Positions 1 to 13,700 of a stretch of DNA of 64,000 nt are shown one piece after another. Both the position numbers and the translations under genes were made by a program. This DNA comes from Liolophura sinensis (Eukaryota; Mollusca; Polyplacophora; Chitonida; Chitonidae), in assembly GCF_032854445.1 (NCBI RefSeq), contig NC_088302.1, forward strand, positions 3,901,338 to 3,965,337, in the 5' to 3' direction. The notes under the pieces were generated by a model. The model saw nothing but the letters and a program-made list of their open reading frames with translations, was not told where the DNA came from and did not search any database. The stretch's first letter is position 1. Each line of letters begins with the position of its first letter.

Positions 1-9
1 CCATCAGTT

Positions 10-121
10 GTACAAGGAAACTTTTCTCCCCAGGCTCTGTTCGGTTTTGTCCCACATGCTGACCGCTGTTGTATAAGTGAAATGTTTGTGAGTACAGCGT
101 AAAACACAAATCAAATAAGTA
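10..121 (+). mobile_element. SINE, 3' part
   Basis: Only the 3' body and tail of the tRNA-headed SINE are present (GTATAAGTGAAATGTTTGTG, ACACAAATCAAATAAGTAA). Confidence 0.7.
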
Positions 122-180
122 AGCATACAAGAAAATTTGGATATCAAGCATGTTATTAGTGTCTTTTGATCAAAACTATC

Positions 181-430
181 GTGGCCTCCATGGCTCAGTT
201 GGTTAGCGCGCTAGCGCAGAGTAATGACTTAGGAGCCTCTCACCAACGTGGTCGCTGTGAGTTCAAGTCCAGCCATACGTGGCCATACGTGGGAAGGTGT
301 GCAGAAACCTGCTGATGGTCGTGGGTTTCACCCGGGCTGTGCCCGGTTTCCTCCCACCATAATGCTGGCCGCTGTCGTATAAGTGAAATATTTTTGAGTA
401 CGGCGCAAAACACCAATCAAATCAAAACTT
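181..430 (+). mobile_element. tRNA-derived SINE, near full length
   Basis: The head is tRNA-like, with an A box in TGGCTCAGTTGGTTAGCGCG and a B box in GAGTTCAAGTCC. The conserved body (TCGTGGGTTTCACCCGGGCT, CACCATAATGCTGGCCGC, GTATAAGTGAAAT) and tail ACACCAATCAAATCAAA follow. It is not a tRNA gene: the 3' half of the cloverleaf is replaced by SINE body. Confidence 0.9.
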
Positions 431-654
431 TCACAGTCAGCAGTATTTTATAAAAAGAAATATACTGGTCACCCTTTTGTTAAAATACTGCTTGAATGGT
501 TTCCAGATCACCATACCATAATGAAACTTGAAAGAAGCCAACCAGCCCCACCAGGACATTGAGCAATTCTTATGTGCAGTATTTGATGGGGTGCCATGAA
601 GTTCACTAATTAACTCTACCACAGGACTCCATAGCCTCTCACAAATCTGTTCAC

Positions 655-1255
655 TACGAGTTCACGTCCAGCTCATGCTGGCTTCCTCTCTGATCTCTTG
701 TGAGAAGGTATTCCAGCAACCTGGAGATGATTGTGGGTTTGCTCGGCCTGGTTTCCTCACTGATCGCTTTTGAGAAGGTATTCCAGCAACCTGTGGATGA
801 ATGTGGGTTTGCTTGGTCTGGTTTCCTCACTGATCGCTTGTGAGAAGGTATTCCAGCAACCTGTGGATGATTGTGGGTTTGCTCGGCCTGGTTTCCTCAC
901 TGATCTCGTGAGAAGGTATTCCAGCAAGCTGTGGATGGTTGTGGGTTTGCTTGGTCTGGTTTCCTCACTGATCTCTTGTGAGAAGGTATTCCAGCAAGCT
1001 GTGGATGGTTGTGGGTTTGCTCGGCCTGATTTCCTCTCTGATCTCTTGTAAGAGGGTATTCCAGCAACCTGTGGATGGTTGTGGGTTTGCTTGGTCTGGT
1101 TTCCTCACTGATCTCTTGTGAGAAGGTATTCCAGCAACCTGTGGATGGTTGTGGGTTTGCTTGGTCTGGTTTCCTCCCGCCTTATGAATAATTATAGTCG
1201 TCTTGGTATAAACTGAAATATTTTTGGTATAAACACCAATGAAATAAATAAATCA
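655..1255 (+). repeat. SINE with its body expanded into a 70-bp tandem array
   Basis: The B-box side of a SINE (GAGTTCACGTCCAGCTCATG, 658-680) is followed by seven copies of a 70-bp unit containing TGAGAAGGTATTCCAGCAAC at 701, 771, 841, 909, 977, 1047 and 1117, then by the normal 3' body and tail (ACACCAATGAAATAAATAAA). The repeated unit is the SINE segment normally present once. Confidence 0.85.
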
Positions 1256-1388
1256 AGACTCCATGGTCAGTCTCACAAGAGTCCATGGTCGGTCTCACAA
1301 GAGTCCATGGTCAGTCTCACAAGACTCCATGGTCAGTCTCACAAGACTCCATGGTCAGTCTCACAAGACTCCATGGACTGTCTCACAT
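1256..1388 (+). repeat. 22-bp tandem repeat
   Basis: Six copies of GACTCCATGGTCAGTCTCAC plus AA directly after the expanded SINE. Confidence 0.9.
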
Positions 1389-1662
1389 AACTAAAATCAT
1401 AATTTGATAATCTGATATAATCGATAACAATCTTGCTACTGTCCAGAAAACTTTGCTGGTCAGTAATAGCATCCATACTGGAACACTGCTGACTCAAGAA
1501 ATTGAGAATGCTAATTTGTTTGTCTTCCTTTAATAAAATGATACATGTAGTACATAATCACAGAGAGTGGGATCTATCTTTAATTTAGCTCATGAGATTT
1601 GAGACCCCCTTCTACATGTATTTGCGTATTTCCATTTCAGCCATCTGGGCATCGAAGTTTGG

Positions 1663-1738
1663 TTATCGGTCAAGCTCATGAAGGGAGAATACTCTGGCTG
1701 TTTGGTCTTCTGATGTTGAAACAAGTACACCTCCATCT
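1663..1738 (-). CDS. AAMP: AAMP exon 11 (stop codon)
   Basis: 76 bp, phase 2 to stop (TAA at 1663-1665), residues 373-397. It encodes [19 protein letters not shown] and HELDR, matching the AAMP C-terminus (VVTTSGDHKAKVF). The acceptor is TTTGGTTTTCAG. It is joined to exon 10 across a 16-kb intron. ATTAAA (antisense of 1579-1584) about 80 bases past the stop is a candidate polyadenylation signal. Confidence 0.92.
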
Positions 1739-4700
1739 CTGAAAACCAAACAGTCTTGGTTAGATACTTAACAAGTATATCAGAGTAACAAACATAATTG
1801 CGCTGTCCGAATTAAAATCATGTGTTTCAATACATCCCACTGCCTGTAGAGATTTCTGAACTACCTGCCATATGTTCACAATTTAACTAAATTGCACGTA
1901 TATTTCCACATTTTCTTCACAGAAAAACAAGCATGTAGCAGACATGCTAATTGGGACACATTGAGAGTAAGCGGGTAGATCAAAGAAGTCTCCCGTGAAC
2001 CGCAAACCACGGGTGACATCGACGTAACAGCTGGAGTATAGGCCTACCCCAGCCTATAAAGCGAGCCTTTCCCGACAGCTTGTACAATGCAACTCACGAT
2101 GTCATTTTTCAGTATACGCGCTTGTTTAAAAGAAGAAAAATACTGAAACCGGAAAATCAATCTAGTGAAAATACATCTTTGCTATTTCCCTTCCCACAAC
2201 ACTTACCATGCCGTTTTCCAGGTTGTGTTCTACAAACTATGCAATTCAATATTTAAAGTTGATGGTTGTGTGGCATTACTTACAGGGAAGCATTCAACAC
2301 CAAACTGCATTAGGCTTTATATTTGCAGAATTGTCTCGAATCTACCGACCGCTTGTCTTCTTCCGCACTCGTTCATGTGAAGAATGGAACATTGATGATT
2401 GCCGTTTGATCATTGAAATAATAATGCTGCCTTGCATTACAGTACAAACCACTTGTCTACTTTGGCGGAACATGACATAAATCTGACAGCTGAGTCTAAA
2501 TGAGGAGAGGAGGTGTGTGTATGTGTGTGGGGTGTGTGTGGTGGGGGGGGGAGGGTACACTCTTTTGGATTAATTTTAAAAAAAGATTGTTTGCAATGTA
2601 CATTCATGTATTTATGTCATTAAATTAGCTAAACCGGGCTTTAAACTTCACCATACAGATGCCTTCAAAGCCCACTGATATATGCACCTGACGACATTGT
2701 GAAAATATCTAGCACTGAGGAGCATGTTTTGCCGTGAATGGCATCGGTAATTTCGCAGAAAATATAAAAACAATCTTGGCTCAGAAAACTAAGTTCAAGT
2801 GGTTAGATCCAACTGAAAAGATGAAAGGTCTGATTTCCCAGTTCCCTGACGAGAATAGAAACCATGAAGATTTCATCTGGCACCTGCAGGTCTGGGAAAT
2901 GCGAGGTTCTGGAAGGTCGTTTGCAGACGCAACACCACACATACCACTTGTTCAGTGTCTTAATAAATGTCTATATTAAAGAGAATAATTGTCAAATTCT
3001 CATGTGTATTTATCTACTGCTCACTCTAAAGGTATGCCCAAAAGTTACGGTAAATACATTACCAGGTACTTCAACTCCCATCCCTCGGAAACCTCACTTG
3101 GTTGATTCGGACTTTAATTAATCTAAAGTATCAAACTCCTCAGTTGAACATGGGTGAGACAAAATATGCAATGTGTATGTGGACTACAAAAATCAAGATC
3201 CCATGCACAACACCATGCACAACATACGCCAGAGGTACAGGTTTTACTACCAGATTACAAACTCGCAACAAAAAGCAGGATTAAATTATTATAGAATTTC
3301 ACAGCTTGTATGTAACCCGCTGAAAATATATGTTTAAGGAGCTGTCTCAAATCATCAGCGGGCTTACAGGTACATAAAATAGGTAATGAACGAACGGTTA
3401 CCTACTGTGAAAAAACTTTTGAACCAGGTCTTATTTCTAATGTGACAATAAAAGCTCTTAAACAGGGCTTGATCAGCAGGAGCCAGATGCCTCTGGCCAC
3501 ATCAAGAGTCTCAAGAATGGACATGAGCTATTAACATTGTTATTCTTAATTAGATTCCAAGCCAAGATTTCCTCTTTTTGGGGCAAACATGCATTACGCA
3601 ATACAGAATTCAACACGGAGTGCACTCCGCCACCGGTTGGTAGGCTATGAAACCTCCACAACTGTCCAAGCCTTGTATGCCTGGAAACGTGTGATCGTTT
3701 TTGAAGTAGAACTACATGTATAAAGTATGTCACACCACATATCAAGGCCGATATTACGGGCTCGGGAATATCGTGAAATATGTAAGTAGCTGTGTATATA
3801 TGTCAAACTGTGCCAAACTTTGATTTTCCTTATGAAAGGTTTCTATCGAGTCGTGTCGCTATTGTTGTCGTTTCTCCAGAATTATTTCTAGCGTGTGCTC
3901 TCACAGTGTTTTAATGCCAGCCGGTTTACACAACGACGTTTGAAGTAAACTTAATTTTTTCAGATAGTCTTCGTGAAAATTGTAAATGTCGTTAATTGTT
4001 ATGAATGACAAATAATTAGCTTCCAAATTTCGAGAACCTCATGTTTTGACAACATGCCATGTATATCCAACAAGAGATTCTATGGGTGGACGTTCAGTTG
4101 AACAAAGATAATTAATACATGTCACAATGCATGTTACAAGCGAAAATTCCGGAAACATCTATTTTTCTGCAATTTTGTAAATTATACAGGTCTACCAATC
4201 TCCTGTAATCTGGAAAAACCTAGTTAGTCAGTTGAATGCAAATTGGAGGAAACAAAGGAAACGTGTTTTGTTTCAGGATTAAGCTGCAAAATATGAAATA
4301 AATTTTATTTCGGCATTTTAGATCAAGACAATTAGATGCCTTTTCAGCTCACATAGGTATATTATTGTTACTGGTTTAATTTGGTTACAAAATGACTTAC
4401 TATGTTTTACCTGATCTAACCAATCCTTCAACTAAAACATTTTATCAACAAAAGCCTAGTATGTCAACAGCAGCGTGATAACTTCACTTTATTGCCTAAC
4501 ACATGAACAATTATCAGAGAAATAACACCAAGTGTAGTTTGAATACATAAAACAACTGTTTTAACTAATCAACAAGATCATGATTTGCTGTGATTTCCAG
4601 CCAGAATTTTATCTTAGCCGTGGTAAAAAAATCTACCAGTCTGAGACATTTTCGAGGAATAGCAGCAACTGCAGCTTGATTACATATTTAGGAATCACCC

Positions 4701-7700
4701 AAAGTGTTCAACAAGGTCATCATTGTTGTCATTTACTGGAATTTCCTGCCAGAATTTCCTCTTAGCAGCGGGGAATGAATCGGCCAGTTTCAGAATATTC
4801 TGGCATTTCACGCTAGGAATTCCTCTTGGTTCATTCTGTGTTGGTGGTGTAAAGTCCAGTCTGAACTTGGGTTTAAGAAAGTCAACTTCCTGGTACATGT
4901 AGTCTCCTTCAAAACCCTCCTTAAACCACATTGCGCGTGAACCTTTACGAAATTCTGCCACTGATATGGAGCTGAGATGAGGTAGCGTTACGTTCTTGGA
5001 CTTTCTATTACCGTGACCGTCCTCAAATTCATAAAAGTCATGGTATTGCATTGTGATTGGCTTGATCTTAGTTCCCGATTTGTCACACAAATCTACGAAG
5101 TCCTGGAAATTACAAATCTCGGGACATTTCTTCATTTTCCTTCCAATGCAGCCATGGACGCTGTCTGCACGCATAAAAGTGTGTCCCCTTTCAAAATACT
5201 TCATTGTGATACTTTGTGGGCCCCAGGGTTGATTGACACACCAACACAACACCGTGTAAAGGACCCAGTTTTTGTTTTGTCCCGTGCAGTTGTCTGCCCA
5301 GAATATCACAAATCTGTCTCACAAAGGCATAAACACTTTATATACGTGGAGGCAATGTCAACTCCTAATCTACCCCTGATAGCCTCATGCCACAAAATAA
5401 CAAAGTCACCGTCTTCTTTTACTGATGCAAATGTCTCATTGAAGACAACTAATCTGCTAACAAAGAAATGTTCTTTGATGGTCATTTTGGGAAGGAGGAT
5501 AACCTTTTGCATATCTAAGTAAATATACTGGTGTTTTCCTTATCAACAGCACCATCGTGGTCTTCTCGATAATGGGTACAGAAAACGTGAGAACATCCTG
5601 ACTGAATTGTCTTTAAAAAAGTTGTCCAATTTGTTGTGATCACATGACCAGAATTAGCTAATGTGATTGGTTTAACTCATATGAGAAATAATTTGACTTG
5701 CTATGTTTTTCCCTTTCAATTGATCCAGGTAAAGAGTGTGAAAGCGCTTCCTGTTGAGAGCTTTTGATCTTGTAGAACCTAGTAAGTGACATGTAGTCGT
5801 ACATTGATCTGGAAAAACCTAGCAAGACGAATTACTAGGTTTTCCCAGATGACTATGTGGTATTTTTCCACATGATATTGACTTACTAGGTTCTTCAAGA
5901 TCAAAAATTCCCAACAGGAGGACTTTCACACACTTTACCTGGATGAAATGAAAGAGAAAAACATAGGAAGTCCAGTTGTGGGCCTAACTCATTTTTCACC
6001 AAAATTTGACTTACTAGGTTTTTCCAGATGACAGGAGCAATGTGTGCAGTGTTTTAAACGATAGGCATGAAAAGCAGACGTCCAATCATATAAAAATGGA
6101 AATCTTTCCAAAACCCGGTAGTGTCTTGCCCGGTCTGGCCAAGTTGTGTGGCTCACTGAGGAGTGACGGAGATGTGAACTACTGTCACTGATCAACTACC
6201 AGTAATCCCCTACGACTTAAGACAACAGCCCCTGCAAGGTATCATGGTATATATTTTCTGAATATGTGTATGAAATTATTGAGAACGTATGTTCACTAAA
6301 AAAAACACACAAGTATTCTCTGATATTAAGTTTACAAACTATTCTGCAAACAAATGTTCCCTACCAGTTTCAGCCATCTACTGATCAGAATGTAAAAAAG
6401 CTTTCTCAAAACAGGGCAAAAACAGGCATAGTTTTTGTCCAAAATGGCCCCAAAATCAATTCTCTTATCTGTATCAGCATTATGGAAACGTATTAAATTT
6501 CAAATCAATTTGATGAATCGCCATGTTAAAAAGTCGAAAACACATGTACTTATGAATGTTTCACCATACATGTTGCTAGTATACCATGTGTACAACAGCA
6601 GTCAGTGTCATGGGTGTAATGAAATATACAAGCTCATAATGGCCATATTGTCACATTCATACAAGCTCATAATGGCCATATTGCCACATTCATACAAGCT
6701 CATAGTGGCCATATTGCCACCTTCATACAAGCTCATAATGGCCATATTGCCCACCTTCATACAAGCTCACAGTGGCCATATTGCCACCTTCATACAAGCT
6801 CATAATGGCCATATTGCCACCTTCATACAAGCTCATAAAAGCCATATTGCCACCTTCATACAAGCTCATAGTGGCCATATTGCCACCTTCATACAAGCTC
6901 ATAGTGGCCATATTGCCCACCTTTCATACAAGATCATAATGGCCATATTGCCACCTTCATACAAGCTCATAGTGGCCATATTCCCACCTGCATACAAGCT
7001 CATAGTGGCCATATTGCCACCTTCATACAAGTTCAGAATGCCATATATAAGCACTGGCATCATTATCCAAAACGAGTCTAGAATTTCTCCTTGCTGACCT
7101 ATCCACTGTGATACAATATGTGAGCCAATAATGATGTACAGACCTGGCCATGTCAAAGTCTAGAATTTCTCCTTGGTCACCTTCCACTGTGATACGATGT
7201 GTGAGTCAATACTGATGTACAGACCTGGCCATGTCAAAGTCTAGAATTTCTCCTTGGTCACCTGTCCACTGTGATACAATGTGTGAGTTAATACTGATGT
7301 ACAGACCTGGCCATGTCAAAGTCTAGAATTTCTCCTTGGTCACCTGTCCACTGTGATACAATGTGTGAGTTAATACTGATGTACAGACCTGGCCATGTCA
7401 AAGTCTAGAATTTCTCCTTGGTCACCTGTCCACTGTGATACAATGTGTGAGTTAATACTGATGTACAGACCTGGCAATGTCAAAGTCTAGAATTTCTCCT
7501 TGGTCACCTGTCCACTGTGATACAATATGTGAGTCAATACTGATGTACACCCTGGCCATGTCAAAGTTTAGAATTTCTCCTTGGTCACCTGTCCACTGTG
7601 ATACGATGTGTGAGTCAATACTGATGTACAGACCTGGCCATGTCAAAGTCTAGAATTTCTCCTTGGTCACCTGTCCACTGTGATACCATGTGTGAGTCAA

Positions 7701-10700
7701 TCCCTGATGTACAGACCTGGGCCATGTCAAAGTCTAGAATTTCTCCTTGGTCACCTGTCCACTGTGATACAATGTGTGAGTTAATACTGATGTACAGACC
7801 TGGCCATGTCAAAGTTTAGAATTTCTCCTTGGTCACCTGTCCACTGTGATACCATGTGTGAGTCAATCCTGATGTACAGACCTGGCCATGTCAAAGTCTA
7901 GAATTTCTCCTTGGTCACCTGTCCACTGTGATACAATGTGTGAGTTAATACTGATGTACAGACCTGGTCATGTCAAAGTTTAGAATTTCTCCTTGGTCAC
8001 CTGTCCACTGTGATACGATGTGTGAGTCAATACTGATGTACAGACCTGGCGACATCAAAGTTTAGAATTTCTCCTTGGTCACCTGTCCACTGTGATACGA
8101 TGTGTGAGTCAATACTGATGTACAGACCTGGCAATGTCAAAGTCTAGAATTTCTCCTTGGTCACTTGTCCACTGTGATACAATGTGTGAGTCAATACTGA
8201 TGTACACCCTGGCCATGTCAAAGTCTAGAATTTCTCCTTGGTCACCTGTCCAGTGTGATACAATATGTGAGTCAATACTGATGTATAGACCTGGCCATGT
8301 CAAAGTCTAGAATTTCTCCTTGGTCACCTGTCCACTGTGATACAAGGTGTGAGTCAATACTGATGTACAGACCTGGCCATGTCAAAGTCTAGAATTTCTC
8401 CTTGGTCACCTGTCCACTGTGATATGATGTGTGAGTCAATACTGATGTACAGACCAGGCCATGTCAAAGTTTAGAATTTCTCCTTGGTCACCTGTCCACT
8501 GTGATACGATGTGTGAGTCAATAGGCCTACTGATGTATAGACCTGGCAATGTCAAAGTCTAGAATTTCTCCTTGGTCACCTGTCCACTGTGATACGATGT
8601 GTGAGTCAATACTGATGTACAGACCTGGCCATGTCAAAGTCTAGAATTTCTCCTTGGTCACCTGTCCACTGTGATACAATGTGTGAGTCAATACTGATGT
8701 ACAGACCTGGCCATGTCAAAGTTTAGAATTTCTCCTTGGTCACCTGTCCACTGTGATACGATGTGTGAGTCAATACTGATGTATAGACCTGGCCACGTCA
8801 AAGTCTAGAATTTCTCCTTGGTCACCTGTCCACTGTGATACAATGTGTGAGTCAATACTGATGTACAGACCTGGCAATGTCAGTCTAGAATTTCTCCTTG
8901 GTCACCTGTCCACTGTGATACAATGTGTGAGTCAATACTGATGTACAGACCAGGCCATGTCAGAGTCTAGAATTTCTCCTTGGTCACCTGTCCACTGTGA
9001 TACAATGTGTGAGTCAATACTGATGTACAGACCTGGCCATGTCAAAGTCTAGAATTTCTCCTTGGTCACCTGTCCACTGTGATACGATGTGTGAGTCAAT
9101 ACTGATGTACAGACCTGGCCATGTCAAAGTCTAGAATTTCTCCTTGGTCACCTGTCCACTGTGATACGATGTGTGAGTCAATACTGATGTACAGACCTGG
9201 CAATGTCAGTCTAGAATTTCTCCTTGGTCACCTGTCCACTGTGATACGATGTGTGAGTCAATACTGATGTACAGACCTGGCCATGTCAAAGTCTAGAATT
9301 TCTCCTTGGTCACCTGTCCACTGTGATACGATGTGTGAGTCAATACTGATGTACAGACCTGGCAATGTCAGTCTAGAATTTCTCCTTGGTCACTTGTCCA
9401 CTGTGATACAATGTGTGAGTCAATACTGATGTACACCCTGGCCATGTCAAAGTCTAGAATTTCTCCTTGGTCACCTGTCCAGTGTGATACAATATGTGAG
9501 TCAATACTGATGTATAGACCTGGCCATGTCAAAGTCTAGAATTTCTCCTTGGTCACCTGTCCACTGTGATACAAGGTGTGAGTCAATACTGATGTACAGA
9601 CCTGGCCATGTCAAAGTCTAGAATTTCTCCTTGGTCACCTGTCCACTGTGATATGATGTGTGAGTCAATACTGATGTACAGACCAGGCCATGTCAAAGTT
9701 TAGAATTTCTCCTTGGTCACCTGTCCACTGTGATACGATGTGTGAGTCAATAGGCCTACTGATGTATAGACCTGGCAATGTCAAAGTCTAGAATTTCTCC
9801 TTGGTCACCTGTCCACTGTGATACGATGTGTGAGTCAATACTGATGTACAGACCTGGCCATGTCAAAGTCTAGAATTTCTCCTTGGTCACCTGTCCACTG
9901 TGATACAATGTGTGAGTCAATACTGATGTACAGACCTGGCCATGTCAAAGTTTAGAATTTCTCCTTGGTCACCTGTCCACTGTGATACGATGTGTGAGTC
10001 AATACTGATGTATAGACCTGGCCACGTCAAAGTCTAGAATTTCTCCTTGGTCACCTGTCCACTGTGATACAATGTGTGAGTCAATACTGATGTACAGACC
10101 TGGCAATGTCAGTCTAGAATTTCTCCTTGGTCACCTGTCCACTGTGATACAATGTGTGAGTCAATACTGATGTACAGACCAGGCCATGTCAGAGTCTAGA
10201 ATTTCTCCTTGGTCACCTGTCCACTGTGATACAATGTGTGAGTCAATACTGATGTACAGACCTGGCCATGTCAAAGTCTAGAATTTCTCCTTGGTCACCT
10301 GTCCACTGTGATACGATGTGTGAGTCAATACTGATGTACAGACCTGGCCATGTCAAAGTCTAGAATTTCTCCTTGGTCACCTGTCCACTGTGATACGATG
10401 TGTGAGTCAATACTGATGTACAGACCTGGCAATGTCAGTCTAGAATTTCTCCTTGGTCACCTGTCCACTGTGATACGATGTGTGAGTCAATACTGATGTA
10501 CAGACCTGGCCATGTCAAAGTCTAGAATTTCTCCTTGGTCACCTGTCCACTGTGATACGATGTGTGAGTCAATACTGATGTACAGACCTGGCAATGTCAG
10601 TCTAGAATTTCTCCTTGGTCACCTGTCCACTGTGATACAATGTGTGAGTCAATACTGATGTATAGACCTGGCCATGTCAAAGTCTAGAATTTCTCCTTGG

Positions 10701-13700
10701 TCACCTGTCCACTGTGATACGATGTGTGAGTCAATTCTGTTGTATAGACCTGGCCATGTCAAAGTCTAGAATTTCTCCTTGGTCACCTGTCCACTGTGAT
10801 ACGATGTGTGAGTCAATACTGATGTACAGACCTGGCCATGTCAAAGTCTAGAATTTCTCCTTGGTGACCTGTCCACTGTGATACAATGTGTGAGTCAATA
10901 CTGATGTACAGACCTGGCCATGTCAAAGTCTAGAATTTCTCCTTGGTCACCTGTCCACTGTGATACGATGTGTGAGTCAATACTGATGTACAGACCTGGC
11001 GACATCAAAGTTTAGAATTTCTCCTTGGTCACCTGTCCACTGTGATACGAGGTGTGAGTCAATACTGATGTACAGACCTGGCCATGTCAGTCTAGAATTT
11101 CTCCTTGGTCACCTGTCCACTGTGATACAATATGTGAGTCAATACTGATGTACAGACCTGGCCATGTCAAAGTCTAGAATTTCTCCTTGGTCACCTGTCC
11201 ACTGTGATACGATGTGTGAGTCAATACTGATGTACAGACCTGGCCATGTCAGTCTAGAATTTCTCCTTGGTCACCTGTCCACTGTGATACAATGTGTGAG
11301 TCAATACTGATGTACAGACCTGGGAAGGTCAAAGTCCAGAATTTCTCCTTGGTCACCTGTCCACTGTGATACGATGTGTGAGTCAATACTGATGTACAGA
11401 CCTGGCAATGTCAAAGTCTAGAATTTCTCCTTGGTCACCTGTCCACTGTGATACAATGTGTGAGTCAATACTGATGTACAGACCTGGCCATGTCAAAGTC
11501 TAGAATTTCTCCTTGGTGACCTGTCCACTGTGATACAATGTGTGAGTCAATACTGATGTACAGACCTGGCCATGTCAAAGTCTAGAATTTCTCCATGGTC
11601 ACCTGTCTACTGTGATACAATATGTGAGTCAATACTGTTGTACAGACCTGGCGACATCAAAGTTTAGAATTTCTCCTTGGTCACCTGTCCACTGTGATAC
11701 GATGTGTGAGTCAATACTGATGTACAGACCTGGCAATGTCAGTCTAGAATTTCTCCTTGGTCACCTGTCGACTGTGATACAATGTGTGAGTCAATACTGA
11801 TGTACAGACCTGGCCATGTCAAAGTCTAGAATTTCTCCTTGGTCACCTGTCCACTGTGATACAATATGTGAGTCAATACTGATGTACAGACCTGGCGACA
11901 TCAAAGTTTAGAATTTCTCCTTGGTCACCTGTCCACTGTGATACGATATGTGAGTCAATACTGATGTACAGACCTGGCCATGTCAAAGTTTAGAATTTCT
12001 CCTTGGTCACCTGTCCACTGTGATACAATGTGTGAGTCAATACTGATGTACAGACCTGGCAATGTCAAAGTCTAGAATTTCTCCTTGGTCACCTGTCCAC
12101 TGTGATACGATGTGTGAGTCAATACTGATGTACAGACCTGGCCATGTCAAAGTCTAGAATTTCTCCTTGGTCACCTGTCCACTGTGATACAATGTGTGAG
12201 TCAATACTGATGTACAGACCTGGCCATGTCAAAGTCTAGAATTTCTCCTTGGTCACCTGTCCACTGTGATACAATGTGTGAGTTAATACTGATGTACAGA
12301 CCGGGCAATGTCAAAGTCTAGAATTTCTCCTTGGTCACCTGTCCACTGTGATACAATGTGTGAGTCAATACTGATGTACAGACCTGGCCATGTCAAAGTC
12401 TAGAATTTCTCCTTCGTGACCTGTCCACGGTGATACAATGTGTGAGTCAATACTGATGTACAGACCTGGCAATGTCAAGGTCTAGAATTTCTCCTTGGTC
12501 ACCTGTTCACTGTGATACAATGTGTGAGTCAATACTGATGTACAGACCTGGTCATGTCAAAGTCTAGAATTTCTCCTTGGTGACCTGTCCACGGTGATAC
12601 AATGTGTGAGTCAATACTGATGTACAGATCTGGCCATGTCAAAGTCTAGAATTTCTCCTTGGTCACCTGTCCACTGTGATACGATGTGTGAGTCAATACT
12701 GATGTACAGACCTGGCCATGTCAAAGTCTAGAATTTCTCCTTGGTCACCTGTCCACTGTGATACGATGTGTAAGTCAATACTGATGTACAGACCTGGCCA
12801 TGTCAAAGTTTAGAATTTCTCCTTGGTCACCTGTCCACTGTGATACGATGTGTGAGTCAATACTGATGTACAGACCTGGCCATGTCAAAGTCTAGAATTT
12901 CTCCTTGGTCACCTGTCCACTGTGATACAATGTGTGAGTCAATAATGATGTACAGACCTGGCCATGTCAAAGTCTAGAATTTCTCCTTGGTCACCTGTCC
13001 ACTGTGATACAATGTGTGAGTCAATACTGATGTACAGACCTGGCCATGTCAAAGTCTAGAATTTCTCCTTGGTCACCTGTCCACTGTGATACAATGTGTG
13101 AGTCAATACTGATGTACAGACCTGGCAATGTCAAAGTCTAGAATTTCTCCTTGGTCACCTGTCCACTGTGATACTATGTGTGAGTCAATACTGATGTACA
13201 GACCTGGCCATGTCAAAGTCTAGAATTTCTCCTTGGTCACCTGTCCACTGTGATACAATGTGTGAGTCAATAATGATGTACAGACCTGGCCATGTCAAAG
13301 TCTAGAATTTCTCCTTGGTCACCTGTCCACTGTGATACAATGTGTGAGTCAATACTGATGTACAGACCTGGCCATGTCAAAGTCTAGAATTTCTCCTTGG
13401 TCACCTGTCCACTGTGATACAATGTGTGAGTCAATACTGATGTACAGACCTGGCAATGTCAAAGTCTAGAATTTCTCCTTGGTCACCTGTCCACTGTGAT
13501 ACTATGTGTGAGTCAATACTGATGTACAGACCTGGCCATGTCAAAGTCTAGAATTTCTCCTTGGTCACCTGTCCACTGTGATACAATGTGTGAGTCAATA
13601 CTGATGTACAGACCTGGCAATGTCAAAGTCTAGAATTTCTCCTTGGTCACCTGTCCACTGTGATACAATGTGTGAGTCAATACTGATGTACAGACCTGGC

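Noticed and set aside
181-255. tRNA gene
   Set aside because: A and B boxes are present, but the sequence continues into SINE body; no complete cloverleaf with acceptor stem was seen.
6435-7156. 220-codon plus-strand ORF and matching minus-strand ORFs
   Set aside because: Made almost entirely of the 33-bp intronic minisatellite, open in both directions.
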